Positions 18,492-26,722 of a DNA stretch of 64,000 nt are shown here, in pieces. The notes under the pieces are model-generated. The model made no database searches. It was not told the origin of the DNA and was given only the letters and a program-made list of their open reading frames with translations. The position numbers and the translations under genes were made by a program. How positions within the stretch are numbered: position 1 is the stretch's first letter; the number at the start of each line of letters is the position of its first letter. This stretch comes from Brevundimonas sp. UBA7506 (GTDB taxonomy: Bacteria; Pseudomonadota; Alphaproteobacteria; Caulobacterales; Caulobacteraceae). The stretch is taken from positions 319,095 through 383,094 of the forward strand of contig NZ_DLNQ01000005.1 of NCBI RefSeq assembly GCF_002479495.1, read 5' to 3'.

Positions 18492-20664
18492 TCAGGAAGG
18501 GTCCGTTGCGGAGGCCCTTATACGCCCGCGCGCGCCAAAGCGAAGCCTTGCCTTAAGGGTTCTTGACGGGGGGCGCGTCGAGGTCGCGGCGCAGACGGAT
18601 CGGTGGCGATTGTGGGCGCCGGTCTTCTTTGGCGGCGGGTGTGCGATCTATTTCGCGTTGAAGATCGAGCCGGCGGGATGGCCGCTGATGCTGGCGGCGG
18701 GGCTGACAGGCGGGGTCTGGCTGGCAGGGCGGCGGGTGGGGCTGGCGCCGCGCTGGACCCTGCTGCTCTTGATGCTGGCTTGCCTGTGCGGCGGGGCGGC
18801 GGTCGCCAAACTCAGGACCGAGGCGGTCAGCGGGCCGATCGCGCCGACCTTGGCCGAACCGACCATGGTCGAGGCCTGGGTCATGGATGTCGACAGCCCC
18901 GGCGAGCGCGGCGCGCGAATCGTCGTGGCGCCGGTGCGGATCAGGGGATTGGCGCCCGAGGCGACGCCGGTTCGGTTGCGGGCGACGGTGCGGGACGAGC
19001 CGCCGGCGCCGGGGACGGCGGTGCGGCTTTACGGCATTCTGAATCCGCCGCCGGCGCCGGCCAGTCCGGGGGCCTATGACTTCGGCCGCAATGCTTTCTT
19101 CCAGGGCATGGGCGGGACGCTGTTCGCTCTGGGCCAGACGCGGCCGACCGCTCTGCCAGAGCCGCCATGGCGGGTGCGGATGGCGATGAAGATCAATGCT
19201 GCCCGCTATGCCCTGGCGCAGCGGATCGTGGCGCGGCTGGGCGAGCGGACGGGCGGAATCGCCGCCGCCATGACCACGGGACACGAGACCTGGATCGGGC
19301 GCGAGGATCTGGACGCCATGCGCGATTCCGGGCTGGCGCATATCCTGTCGATCTCGGGCTTGCACATGGCCATCGTCGGCGGTTTTGTCTTCTTCGCCGT
19401 GCGGCTGGGCGTCGCGCTTTGGCCGTGGCTGGCGCTCAGGGTGTCGGGCAAGAAGGTCGCGGCGGTCGCGGGGCTGATCGCGGTCGGGACCTATCTGGTG
19501 GTGTCGGGCGCGCCGCCGCCCGCCGAGCGGGCGGCGATCACGGCATCCATCGCCTTTGTCGCCATCCTGCTGGATCGTCAGGCGGTGACCATGCACGCCC
19601 TGGCGGTGGCGGCTTTCACGGTTCTGTTGCTGCAACCCGAGGCCATCGTCACGCCAGGGTTCCAGATGTCGTTTGCGGCGACAGCGGCTCTGGTAGCGCT
19701 GTCCGAGGTCTGGCCGCGCCGGATCAAGGAGATCTCCGCGCCCTGGCCCATCGTGGCGGCGCAGAGGCTGGGCAGTTGGCTGCTGATCGCCTGCACCGCC
19801 AGTCTGGTCGCGGGCATGGCGACCGGGCCGTTCGCCATGCAGCATTTCAACCGCACCGCCGTCTATGGCCTGATCGCCAACCTGGGCACGGCGCCGGTCG
19901 CGGACTTCATCCTGATGCCGGCGCTGGCGCTGGGCGCGGCGCTGGAGCCGCTGGGGCTGGGCGCGCCCTTCCTGTGGCTGGCGGGCAAGGGCGTCGATCT
20001 GATGCTGGCCATCGGCCACTGGACGGCGGGCCTGCCGGGGGCGGTTCGGACCATCGCCAGCGCTCCGGCGGCGGCTCTGCCGGTCGCCTTCCTGGGCATC
20101 CTGTTCATCTGTCTGTGGCGGGGGCGGTTGCGCTGGCTGGGTCTGCCGCTGGCGGCGGCGGTGCTGATCTGGCCGCGACCGGCGGCGCCTGATCTGTGGA
20201 TCGGCGACGGTGGGACCAATGCGGCCTGGCGGCAGGCCGAGGCCGCGGTCGTGGTGCGCCCCGGCGTGCGTCAGTTCGCGGCCGACCTGTGGTCGCGGCG
20301 GCGCGGGTTGGAACTGACCCCGAGACCAGAGGCGGGCTGGATCTGCAAGCGGTCGTTCTGCGCGCTAGAAGCGCCTGAGGCCGGGCCGGTCGCCCTGTGG
20401 TGGGGCAAGAAGGCGCCGACGGCGGAGCAACTGGACGTTCTGTGCCGGTCTGCCTCGGTCATCAGCAGTCGCGCCGAACTACCATCGCTGCCTTCGTCAT
20501 GCGCGGACCGGCTGGTGCTGGACGGCGTGGACTATGCGCGCGGAGGCTCGGTCGAGCTGTGGCGCGCCGGGGCGGGGTGGCAGGCGGTGTGGGCGGCTGA
20601 CGTGCGGGGGCAGAGGCCCTGGACGCGTCAGGCCGATCCCGACTTCAGTGATAGCGGCGGATAA
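18442..20664 (+). CDS. comEC: ComEC/Rec2-family DNA uptake channel protein
   Basis: Inner-membrane channel for single-stranded DNA in natural transformation. The longest frame has 740 residues. An N-terminal DUF4131-type region with TM segments is followed by the Competence domain with [15 protein letters not shown] near residues 303-317 and many TM helices to about 575. The C-terminal region is cysteine-containing but lacks the HxHxDH motif of the metallo-beta-lactamase domain seen in Firmicutes ComEC. The start is unsure: GTG 18442 or 18463 are the only GTG/ATG choices ahead of the conserved [13 protein letters not shown], and both overlap gltX. The 3' end overlaps convergent lexA by 20 bases. 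No other com genes are nearby. Confidence 0.88.
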   Translation: MGEGAKRVTIVEEGEVIQEGSVAEALIRPRAPKRSLALRVLDGGRVEVAAQTDRWRLWAPVFFGGGCAIYFALKIEPAGWPLMLAAGLTGGVWLAGRRVGLAPRWTLLLLMLACLCGGAAVAKLRTEAVSGPIAPTLAEPTMVEAWVMDVDSPGERGARIVVAPVRIRGLAPEATPVRLRATVRDEPPAPGTAVRLYGILNPPPAPASPGAYDFGRNAFFQGMGGTLFALGQTRPTALPEPPWRVRMAMKINAARYALAQRIVARLGERTGGIAAAMTTGHETWIGREDLDAMRDSGLAHILSISGLHMAIVGGFVFFAVRLGVALWPWLALRVSGKKVAAVAGLIAVGTYLVVSGAPPPAERAAITASIAFVAILLDRQAVTMHALAVAAFTVLLLQPEAIVTPGFQMSFAATAALVALSEVWPRRIKEISAPWPIVAAQRLGSWLLIACTASLVAGMATGPFAMQHFNRTAVYGLIANLGTAPVADFILMPALALGAALEPLGLGAPFLWLAGKGVDLMLAIGHWTAGLPGAVRTIASAPAAALPVAFLGILFICLWRGRLRWLGLPLAAAVLIWPRPAAPDLWIGDGGTNAAWRQAEAAVVVRPGVRQFAADLWSRRRGLELTPRPEAGWICKRSFCALEAPEAGPVALWWGKKAPTAEQLDVLCRSASVISSRAELPSLPSSCADRLVLDGVDYARGGSVELWRAGAGWQAVWAADVRGQRPWTRQADPDFSDSGG

Positions 20665-21337
20665 GGCCGACCAGCTTGCCCTGAACCGCGACCTGATCCG
20701 AACCGTAGATCTTGGTCTCGTAGTTGCGGTTGGCGGGCTCAAGCGCAATGGAGGCGCCCTTCTTGCGCAGGCGCTTCAGCGTGGCCTGTTCGCCCTCGAC
20801 CAGGGCCACCACGATCTCGCCGGACGAGGCGTCGGCGGTCGATTTGATGATGACCATGTCGCCGTTGAGGATGCCCGCCTCGATCATCGAGTCGCCCTCG
20901 ATTTCCAGCAGATAGTGTTCGCCCGCACCCAGCATGGCTTCCGGCACCGGATAGCGGGCGGTCTCATGCTCGATGGCGTCGATGGGGGTGCCGGCGGCGA
21001 TCTTGCCCATCAGGGCCAGTTCGCGGGTGTCGTTAGCCGGCTCAGCGGCGCGGGGACGGCCGCCGCCCTCGATCACGCCGGGCTTGAAGCCCGCATGGCC
21101 GCGCGGCGCGCCGGCCGTGGCCTGTTCCGGCAGCTTGACGACTTCCAGCGCGCGGGCGCGGTGGGCCAGACGGCGGATGAAGCCGCGCTCCTCCAGTGCC
21201 GTGATCAGGCGGTGGATGCCCGACTTGGACGCCAGATCCAGCGCCTCCTTCATCTCGTCGAAGGAGGGCGAGACGCCCGTTTCCTGAATCCGTTCATGAA
21301 TGAACATCAGGAGTTCGTGCTGCTTCTTGGTGAGCAT
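20645..21337 (-). CDS. lexA: SOS repressor LexA
   Basis: Represses DNA-damage genes and cleaves itself when RecA filaments form. The 230-residue product has an N-terminal winged helix ([20 protein letters not shown]) and a C-terminal S24 peptidase domain. The self-cleavage site is Ala115-Gly116 in [10 protein letters not shown], the nucleophile Ser150 is in EGDSMIEAG, and the general-base Lys188 is in QATLKRL. Two alphaproteobacterial LexA boxes lie just upstream (21354-21368 and 21379-21393), so it represses its own gene. Its 3' end overlaps comEC. Confidence 0.97.
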   Translation of the reverse strand: MLTKKQHELLMFIHERIQETGVSPSFDEMKEALDLASKSGIHRLITALEERGFIRRLAHRARALEVVKLPEQATAGAPRGHAGFKPGVIEGGGRPRAAEPANDTRELALMGKIAAGTPIDAIEHETARYPVPEAMLGAGEHYLLEIEGDSMIEAGILNGDMVIIKSTADASSGEIVVALVEGEQATLKRLRKKGASIALEPANRNYETKIYGSDQVAVQGKLVGLIRRYH

Positions 21338-21353
21338 GGGCGCAAGGCTTCCA

Positions 21354-21368
21354 GAACAAGGCGTGAAC
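21354..21368 (-). promoter_or_regulatory. LexA (SOS) box 1
   Basis: GAAC-N7-GAAC on the plus strand reads GTTC-N7-GTTC on the minus strand, the alphaproteobacterial LexA operator. It lies 17 bases upstream of the lexA start codon. Confidence 0.85.
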
Positions 21369-21378
21369 CGTTGTCGAT

Positions 21379-21393
21379 GTTCTGTAAGTGTTC
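21379..21393 (+). promoter_or_regulatory. LexA (SOS) box 2
   Basis: GTTCTGTAAGTGTTC is a perfect GTTC-N7-GTTC operator, 41 bases upstream of lexA and in opposite orientation to box 1. The 25-base spacing between box starts places both on about the same helical face. Confidence 0.85.
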
Positions 21394-21435
21394 TTGCCGA
21401 ATGTCAACTCGGCCGCGTTGAGGGGGCGCTGCCGC

Positions 21436-21480
21436 TCAAAGCGGTTTCTCTGGATGTCAGCTAAGGGTGGAAAGCTGCAA
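21436..21480. repeat. degenerate palindromic intergenic repeat, copy C
   Basis: Contains CAAAGCGGTTT, then GGATGTCAGCTAAGGGTGGA and AAGCTGC. The second part closely matches copy D (CGATGTCAGCTAAAAATGGG AAGCGG in the same orientation). It lies between the lexA operators and the hypothetical gene ending at 21488. Confidence 0.5.
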
Positions 21481-21487
21481 CACTGAC

Positions 21488-21799
21488 TCATGAGGCTCCC
21501 TCATCAGCCTCATTGACGTGTCTGAGACGCCTGCGCCTCTGTCTCTCGCGCCGTCGTCGCTCACGAGCTTCGAACCGCTGGATCCAAAAATATCCTCTCC
21601 AGCCGAAGAGCAAGCACCAGGGCGCTCCCCAGATCACACTAATGGCGACCGTGGCTGCTGTAGCTCCGAAAAGCAGCATTGGCACCAACCCCACTGAGAC
21701 TATGAGGACGAGCCAGTTTCCCACACGGTAAAACTCATGATCGAACTCTCGGTCTAGCCAGCGAACGATCGGGTGATGGTGGGGTGTAGTTTTGGGCAC
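21488..21799 (-). CDS. small two-helix membrane protein, unknown function
   Basis: A 103-residue product read from GTG 21799. It has a His-rich start (TPHHHPIVRWLDREFDHEFY), two hydrophobic segments (about residues 27-46 and 48-66, including WLVLIVSVGLVPMLLFGA), and a very Arg-rich cytoplasmic tail (ARERRRRERQRRRRLR). The topology resembles small 2TM-domain proteins, but I do not recognise the family. Base composition is less GC-rich than the neighbours, and the ribosome binding site is poor. Repeat copies lie on both sides. It may be a recently gained or fast-changing gene. Confidence 0.5.
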   Translation of the reverse strand: MPKTTPHHHPIVRWLDREFDHEFYRVGNWLVLIVSVGLVPMLLFGATAATVAISVIWGAPWCLLFGWRGYFWIQRFEARERRRRERQRRRRLRHVNEADEGAS

Positions 21800-21875
21800 C
21801 TACAAACGGGACATTGAAAGTAGTCTATCGTCAAGTTCCGCAATGGTCCGATTACGGTCCTGGGCACCGGAGCCC

Positions 21876-21947
21876 AGAGCGGACATTGGCCTCCAGGCCG
21901 AAAAGCGGTCGCCGTCGATGTCAGCTAAAAATGGGAAGCGGATGTTC
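21876..21947. repeat. degenerate palindromic intergenic repeat, copy D
   Basis: GAGCGGACATTGG and AAAAGCGGTCGCC are followed by GATGTCAGCTAAAAATGGGA and AGCGGATGTTCC. It is a composite of two half-degraded palindromes of the same type as copies A, C and E, in the gap before the 21981 gene. Confidence 0.5.
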
Positions 21948-21980
21948 CACATTTATATCCGAAAGACAGGAGACCCCGTG

Positions 21981-22391
21981 ATGCCCATGATCAATCCGGT
22001 TGGACGTCATGTGCGAACGCACGCGCCTGTCGCGTTATCAGGCTGTTTGATCGCGGCTTGTACGGGAATGACGGGTCACAGCGCGCCCATTTCGTCAGCG
22101 CTAGTCGCTCCGACCAACGAGGAAGTCGTCGCATATGTTCAGACGCATTGGTCCAGCTACTCGGAGCGGACCGCACGCTTTCAGCAGCGTCCAAACGACA
22201 ACGTGTCCCTCATTGGCGTTCGAGACGTCTCCTGTGGATCATATTACGGCATCCCCGAGTGCCGATTTACAGTGACGGTTAGCATCGATGGCGGATCACC
22301 TGTCGATCAGCGCCTGTCGAGCCAGTTTGATAGATACCCAGACGGAAAGCTGTTTGAGACAATCGTGCTTATCCATGAGCGCAGGTGGTAA
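21981..22391 (+). CDS. putative lipoprotein, unknown function
   Basis: A 136-residue product if read from ATG 21981, which follows the ribosome binding site AGGAGACC. A longer frame from 21792 runs through a repeat element and is rejected. The N-terminus has Arg residues and a hydrophobic stretch ending in cysteines (ALSGCLIAACTG), so it is probably a lipoprotein cut at Cys22 or Cys27. The mature part has a Cys pair (VSCGSYYGIPECRF) and an alternating beta-like C-terminal region. I do not recognise a family. Composition is less GC-rich than nearby genes, and the gene lies between trpC and lexA in a repeat-rich gap. Confidence 0.5.
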   Translation: MPMINPVGRHVRTHAPVALSGCLIAACTGMTGHSAPISSALVAPTNEEVVAYVQTHWSSYSERTARFQQRPNDNVSLIGVRDVSCGSYYGIPECRFTVTVSIDGGSPVDQRLSSQFDRYPDGKLFETIVLIHERRW

Positions 22392-22408
22392 GAGCTGCAC
22401 CCCGCCAA

Positions 22409-22439
22409 CGTCCGCGACGGGTCGGAAGCTGACATTTCC
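22409..22439. repeat. degenerate palindromic intergenic repeat, copy E
   Basis: ACGTCCGCGACGGGTCGGAA followed by GCTGACATTTCC fits the pattern TCCGC-N-GGGTCG-N-AGCxGACATT best of all copies. It fills the gap between the putative lipoprotein stop (22391) and the convergent trpC stop (22460). Confidence 0.5.
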
Positions 22440-22459
22440 TGCTGGGCCGATATCCGACG

Positions 22460-23257
22460 TTAACTCAGCGACAGCAGAGCCTTCGTCGCCGCTTCCACAT
22501 CGTCCTGACGCATCAGGCTTTCGCCGACGAGGATGGCCTGGGCGTGGGCGTCGGCGACGCGCTGGACGTCGTCGGGGGTGAAGATGCCGCTTTCGGCCAC
22601 CAGCAGGGCTTTCACGGGGCTCAGCATCGACAGGCGCTCGGTGGCGTCGAGGTCGACCTCGAACGTGCGAAGGCTGCGGTTGTTGATGCCGACCAGATCA
22701 CCGCCCAGCTTGCAGGCGCGGGCCATTTCGGCCTCGTCGTGGGTCTCGATCAGGGCGTCCATGCCGAAGCGCTCGGCCTCGGCCAGCAGGTCGGCGGCCA
22801 GGGCGTCATCGACCATGGCCAGGATGATGAGGATGCAGTCGGCGCCCAGGGCGCGGCTCTCGGCCACCTGCCAGGGATCGACCAGGAAGTCCTTGCGCAG
22901 GCAGGGCGGGGCGACCGCGTCGCGGGCGGCGGCCAGGAAGGCGTCGTCGCCCTGGAAGCTGGGGCCGTCGGTCAGGACAGACAGGCAGGTGGCGCCGCCG
23001 CGCTCATAGGCCTTGGCCAGCGCGGGCGGGTCGAAGTCGGCGCGGATCAGGCCCTTGGACGGGCTGGCCTTCTTGATCTCGGCGATCAGGGCTGGGCGGC
23101 CGGTTTCTTCGGCGACCCGTTCCAGAGCGGCGCGGAAGCCGCGCGGGGCCGAGGCCTGGGCGGCGAGAGCCTCGATGGCATCCTGAGAGGCAGCGGCCTT
23201 GCGGGCGGCCACGTCGTCGCGCTTGTAGGCGGCGATCTTCGCCAGAACGTCGGTCAT
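22460..23257 (-). CDS. trpC: indole-3-glycerol-phosphate synthase
   Basis: Closes the indole ring in tryptophan synthesis. The 265-residue TIM-barrel product shows [20 protein letters not shown] near residues 56-75 (catalytic Lys in EIKKASPS), [21 protein letters not shown] near 118-138, [13 protein letters not shown], and [15 protein letters not shown] near 193-207. It is a monofunctional enzyme with no fused TrpF. The start overlaps the trpD stop by four bases (23254-23257), so trpD and trpC are translationally coupled. It is the last gene of the minus-strand trp cluster. Confidence 0.97.
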   Translation of the reverse strand: MTDVLAKIAAYKRDDVAARKAAASQDAIEALAAQASAPRGFRAALERVAEETGRPALIAEIKKASPSKGLIRADFDPPALAKAYERGGATCLSVLTDGPSFQGDDAFLAAARDAVAPPCLRKDFLVDPWQVAESRALGADCILIILAMVDDALAADLLAEAERFGMDALIETHDEAEMARACKLGGDLVGINNRSLRTFEVDLDATERLSMLSPVKALLVAESGIFTPDDVQRVADAHAQAILVGESLMRQDDVEAATKALLSLS

Positions 23258-24291
23258 GCGGCCTCGTCAGGGTGGATAGGGGTGTTGGTGACGCGCACCA
23301 GGGTTTCCAGCGCGCGGGCCGCGCGGCCGTCGTCGATGACGGCGGCGGCCTGTTCGGCGCCTTCGCGCAGTTCGCCGGCGCGGTCGGCCACGACCAGGGC
23401 GGCGGCGGCGTTCAGTACGACGATGTCGCGGTAGGGGCCGCGTTCGCCCGCCAGCAAGGCCGTCAGCGCCGCTGCATTGTGCTCGGCGTCGCCGCCGCGC
23501 AGGTCGTCCAGCATCGCCAGCGGCAAGCCGGCGTCGGCGGGGGTGACGGTGAAGCGGCGGACGGCGCCGTCCTTCCACTCGGCCACCTCGGTCGGCCCCG
23601 TGGTGGTCAGTTCGTCCAGACCCTGACCGTGGACGGTCCAGGCGCGGCGGGCGCCGAGGCGGCCCAGCACCTCGGCCAAAGGCTCCAGCAGGGCGGGATC
23701 ATAGACGCCCATGACCTGACGGTTCGCGTGCGCAGGATTACAAAGCGGGCCCAGAAGATTGAAAACCGTACGGAAACCGATCTCGGCGCGCACCGGCCCG
23801 ACGTGGCGCATGGCCCCGTGATAGGTGGGGGCGAACAGGAAGGCGATGCCGGCCTGATGCAGGGCGCGGGCTTGCTGCGGTACGGTGGCGTCGAGGTTGA
23901 CGCCGAGCGCGGCCAGGACGTCGGAGGAGCCGGATTTGGAGCTGATGGCGCGGTTGCCGTGCTTGGCGACCTTGAGCCCGGCGCCCGCCAGGACGAAGGC
24001 GGCGGCTGTCGAGACGTTATAGGTGTGCTGGCCGTCGCCGCCGGTGCCGCAAGTGTCGATCACCTCGTCGAAGGCGTGATCCAACGACAGGGCGGCGTCG
24101 CGCATGGCGGTGGCGAAGGCGACGATTTCGTCCACCGTCTCGCCGCGGATGCGCAGGGCCGTGATGGCGGCGGCGACCTGCGACGGGGTCGGTTCGCCGC
24201 GCAGGCAGGCCGAGAAGAAGGCGTGGGCTTCATCCGATGTCAGGACACGCCCGTCCACCAGCTTGCCCAGCAGAGGCTTGAAACCATCCAT
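23254..24291 (-). CDS. trpD: anthranilate phosphoribosyltransferase
   Basis: Transfers phosphoribose from PRPP to anthranilate. The 345-residue product starts [20 protein letters not shown]. It has the PRPP-binding [20 protein letters not shown] near residues 80-99, [21 protein letters not shown] near 109-129, and [20 protein letters not shown] near 170-189. I chose the ATG at 24291 rather than the longer frame from 24333 because the extra residues are not conserved and would overlap trpG. It lies four bases after trpG. Confidence 0.97.
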   Translation of the reverse strand: MDGFKPLLGKLVDGRVLTSDEAHAFFSACLRGEPTPSQVAAAITALRIRGETVDEIVAFATAMRDAALSLDHAFDEVIDTCGTGGDGQHTYNVSTAAAFVLAGAGLKVAKHGNRAISSKSGSSDVLAALGVNLDATVPQQARALHQAGIAFLFAPTYHGAMRHVGPVRAEIGFRTVFNLLGPLCNPAHANRQVMGVYDPALLEPLAEVLGRLGARRAWTVHGQGLDELTTTGPTEVAEWKDGAVRRFTVTPADAGLPLAMLDDLRGGDAEHNAAALTALLAGERGPYRDIVVLNAAAALVVADRAGELREGAEQAAAVIDDGRAARALETLVRVTNTPIHPDEAA

Positions 24292-24295
24292 CGGT

Positions 24296-24886
24296 CTAGA
24301 CCGTGGCCAGCCGCTTGACGCCCGCCAGGTCAAGGAAGTTGGCGATCATGTCGTGGCCATGCTCGGTGGCGATGGATTCCGGGTGGAACTGGACGCCGTG
24401 GATGGGCCGGGTGCGATGGGCCAGACCCATGATCTCGCCGTCGGCGGTCCAGGCGGTGACTTCCAGCGCATCCGGGAGGGTTTCGCGACGCACGGCCAGC
24501 GAGTGATAGCGGGTGGCGGTGAAGGGCGAGGGCAGGCCGGCGAAGACGCTGCGGCCCTCATGCTCGATCGGCGAGGTCTTGCCGTGCATCAGGGTCTTGG
24601 CGCGGATGACGTCGCCGCCAAAGGCTTGCCCGATGGCCTGATGGCCCAGGCAGACGCCAAAGATGGGCATGTCCAGCGGCGCGGTCGTGATCAGGGGCAG
24701 GCAGATGCCGGCCTGATCGGGGGCGCAGGGCCCGGGCGAGAGCAGCACGGCCTCGGGCTTCAGGGCCCAGGCTTCGTCCACCGTCAGGTCGTCGTTGCGG
24801 ACGACGTGCGTCTGGGCGCCCAACTCCGCGAGGTAGTGGACGAGATTGTAGGTAAAGCTGTCGTAGTTATCGACGACGAGGATCAT
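24296..24886 (-). CDS. trpG: anthranilate synthase glutamine amidotransferase subunit
   Basis: Supplies ammonia from glutamine to TrpE. The 196-residue class I amidotransferase begins [20 protein letters not shown]. The catalytic Cys is in [16 protein letters not shown] near residues 81-96 and the His/Glu pair is in [17 protein letters not shown] near 168-184. ATG 24886 was chosen by conservation; a 12-residue longer reading exists. It is separated from trpE by a 294-base region that carries a plus-strand gene, which is unusual for a trpE-trpG pair. Confidence 0.97.
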   Translation of the reverse strand: MILVVDNYDSFTYNLVHYLAELGAQTHVVRNDDLTVDEAWALKPEAVLLSPGPCAPDQAGICLPLITTAPLDMPIFGVCLGHQAIGQAFGGDVIRAKTLMHGKTSPIEHEGRSVFAGLPSPFTATRYHSLAVRRETLPDALEVTAWTADGEIMGLAHRTRPIHGVQFHPESIATEHGHDMIANFLDLAGVKRLATV

Positions 24887-24934
24887 GGCAGGGTTCTTAG
24901 GACGGGAGTGACGACGCGCCAAGCGAAGGCGGAC

Positions 24935-24960
24935 TGAAAGCGGACGTTAAGCTGTCCGCG
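24935..24960. repeat. degenerate palindromic intergenic repeat, copy F
   Basis: TGAAAGCGGACGTTAAGCTG TCCGCG contains facing AGCGGAC and GTCCGC halves. It lies between trpG and the small plus-strand gene at 24996. Confidence 0.35.
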
Positions 24961-24995
24961 CGATACAGGAGCATCGCCATCGGAAGAAATCCGTC

Positions 24996-25184
24996 TTGAC
25001 CCGCTTAGAAGCCATCCGCGACGCCCGCGACCTGTTGAACGAACCGGTCATAGAGCAACCCAAGCCGCTACGCCTGCTGGCGGCGGCCGCCTTCGCCGCG
25101 ACGGCGGCGGTGCTGCTGGCGGGGACCATGGTCGTGGGCCCCGGCGTGTCGTTCGACCAGGGTTCCACGGTTTCCAATCCTTAG
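24996..25184 (+). CDS. small single-span membrane protein between trpG and trpE
   Basis: A 62-residue product read from TTG 24996 with GGAAGAAAT upstream. It has a charged N-terminus (MTRLEAIRDARDLLNEPVIE), one Ala/Val/Leu-rich transmembrane helix (about residues 26-50), and a short polar tail. Codon third positions in the helix are almost all G or C, which favours real coding on this strand over the opposite one. It points opposite to the trp genes, and its stop overlaps the trpE stop by four bases. I do not recognise a family. Confidence 0.55.
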   Translation: MTRLEAIRDARDLLNEPVIEQPKPLRLLAAAAFAATAAVLLAGTMVVGPGVSFDQGSTVSNP

Positions 25185-26722
25185 ACTGAGCCGTTCGCGC
25201 CCTGGCCGCGAGTCGTCGCGGTGAATCGCCACGCGTCCTCGGCCGCCTTCATCGGGGCGCGGGCCTTGGCCAGGGTTTCGGCGTATTCGGCCGCCGGGTC
25301 GCTGTCGGCGACGACGCCGGCGCCGGCTTGAACTAAGATCTTGTTGTCGGCGAACATGGCGGTGCGCAGGACGATGCAGATGTCCGCCTCGCCATTGGCC
25401 GAGATATAGCCCACGCCGCCGCCATAGCCGACGCCGCGCTTCTCGGTTTCCAACTCGTCGATGATCTCCATAGCGCGAACCTTGGGTGCGCCGGACAGGG
25501 TGCCGGCGGGCAGGGCGGCCAGCAGGGTATCCACCGCGTCCAGCCTGGGATCAGCGGCGCCGTGCACGTTGGAGACGATGTGCATGACCTGGCTGTAGCG
25601 TTCGACGACGAAGCTTTCCGTCACCTCGACCGAGCCGGGCGATGAGACGCGGCCCACATCGTTGCGGCCCAGATCGAGCAGCATCAGATGTTCGGCGCGT
25701 TCCTTGGGATCGGCCAGAAGCTCGGCTTCCAGCGCCTTGTCCAGTTCCGGCGTGGCGCCGCGCGGGCGGGTGCCAGCGAGCGGACGGATGGTGACGCGAC
25801 CGTCCTTCAACCGGACCAGGATTTCCGGGCTGGAGCCAGCCAACTGGAAATCGACGTAGTCGAGGAAGAAGAGATAGGGCGACGGGTTGCCGCGACGCAG
25901 GGACCGATAGAAGGCGAACGGGTCCTGGTTCCATGGTGCGGAGAAGCGGTGCGCCAGCACGACCTGGAAGATGTCGCCGGCGGCGATGTAGTCCTTGGCC
26001 CTGGCGACCATGGCGTCGAAGCCGGCGGCATCGACGGGCGAGCGGAATTCTGGGGCAGGAACCGGCGCGGCCTCGCGCTGGATCGGCAGGGGGCCGCGAA
26101 GGCGATCCTCGAAGTCGTCGAGGCGGGCGAGGGCGGCGCTGAAGGCCGTGTCGGGATCAGCCGCACTGTCGGGGTAAGCGGCGGCGATCAGGACGATCTC
26201 ATGCTTCACCGAGTCGAAGATGGCGACCAGCGACGGGCGCGCCATGACGGCGTCGGGCAGGTTCAACGGGTCGGGGTTCGCCGGCCCGAGCGGCTCCAGC
26301 AGCCGCACCATGTCGTAGCCGAAGACGCCGAACAGGCCGGCGGCCATGGGCGGCAGGTCGTCGGGCAGGTCGAACCGGGTGGCGGCGATCAGGGCGCGCA
26401 GCGACTCCAGCGCTGGGCGGTCCTCGGGCGTGAACCGGTCGGCCAGAACGGCTTCGCCGCGCGCCATCTCGGCCTGACCGTCACGGCAGCGCCAGACGAC
26501 GTCGGGGGCCAGGGTGACGATCGAATAGCGGCCGTTGACCGCGCCGCCTTCGACCGATTCCAGCAGGCTGGCGTAGGGCCGTCCGTGACCGACCTTGAGG
26601 AAGGCCGAGACGGGCGTTTCCAGGTCGTCGATCAAGCGGCGAACGACGACCTGGGGGCGGCCTGATTTCAGGCCAGAGACAAACGCGGCGCGTTCAGCTT
26701 CGTGTCCAACGCCTGCGCTCAT
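25181..26722 (-). CDS. trpE: anthranilate synthase component I
   Basis: Chorismate-using subunit that makes anthranilate with TrpG. The 513-residue product has the N-terminal allosteric domain with PVSAFLKVGHGRPYASLLESVEGG near residues 37-60 (the LLES block binds feedback tryptophan). The C-terminal chorismate-binding domain includes IFQVVLAHRFSAPW near 262-275, PLAGTRPRGATPELD, DLGRNDVGRV near 356-365, and GTLSGAPKVRAMEIIDELE. ATG 26722 overlaps the stop of the upstream ppiD-like gene (ATGA at 26719-26722), so trpE is probably cotranscribed with it. No trp leader peptide is visible. Confidence 0.97.
   Translation of the reverse strand: MSAGVGHEAERAAFVSGLKSGRPQVVVRRLIDDLETPVSAFLKVGHGRPYASLLESVEGGAVNGRYSIVTLAPDVVWRCRDGQAEMARGEAVLADRFTPEDRPALESLRALIAATRFDLPDDLPPMAAGLFGVFGYDMVRLLEPLGPANPDPLNLPDAVMARPSLVAIFDSVKHEIVLIAAAYPDSAADPDTAFSAALARLDDFEDRLRGPLPIQREAAPVPAPEFRSPVDAAGFDAMVARAKDYIAAGDIFQVVLAHRFSAPWNQDPFAFYRSLRRGNPSPYLFFLDYVDFQLAGSSPEILVRLKDGRVTIRPLAGTRPRGATPELDKALEAELLADPKERAEHLMLLDLGRNDVGRVSSPGSVEVTESFVVERYSQVMHIVSNVHGAADPRLDAVDTLLAALPAGTLSGAPKVRAMEIIDELETEKRGVGYGGGVGYISANGEADICIVLRTAMFADNKILVQAGAGVVADSDPAAEYAETLAKARAPMKAAEDAWRFTATTRGQGANGSV

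Noticed and set aside
21792..21980. N-terminal extension of the putative lipoprotein to 21792
   Set aside because: The extension runs through repeat copy D, overlaps the divergent gene start, and lacks conserved-looking sequence. ATG 21981 has a good ribosome binding site and puts the lipobox at the right distance.
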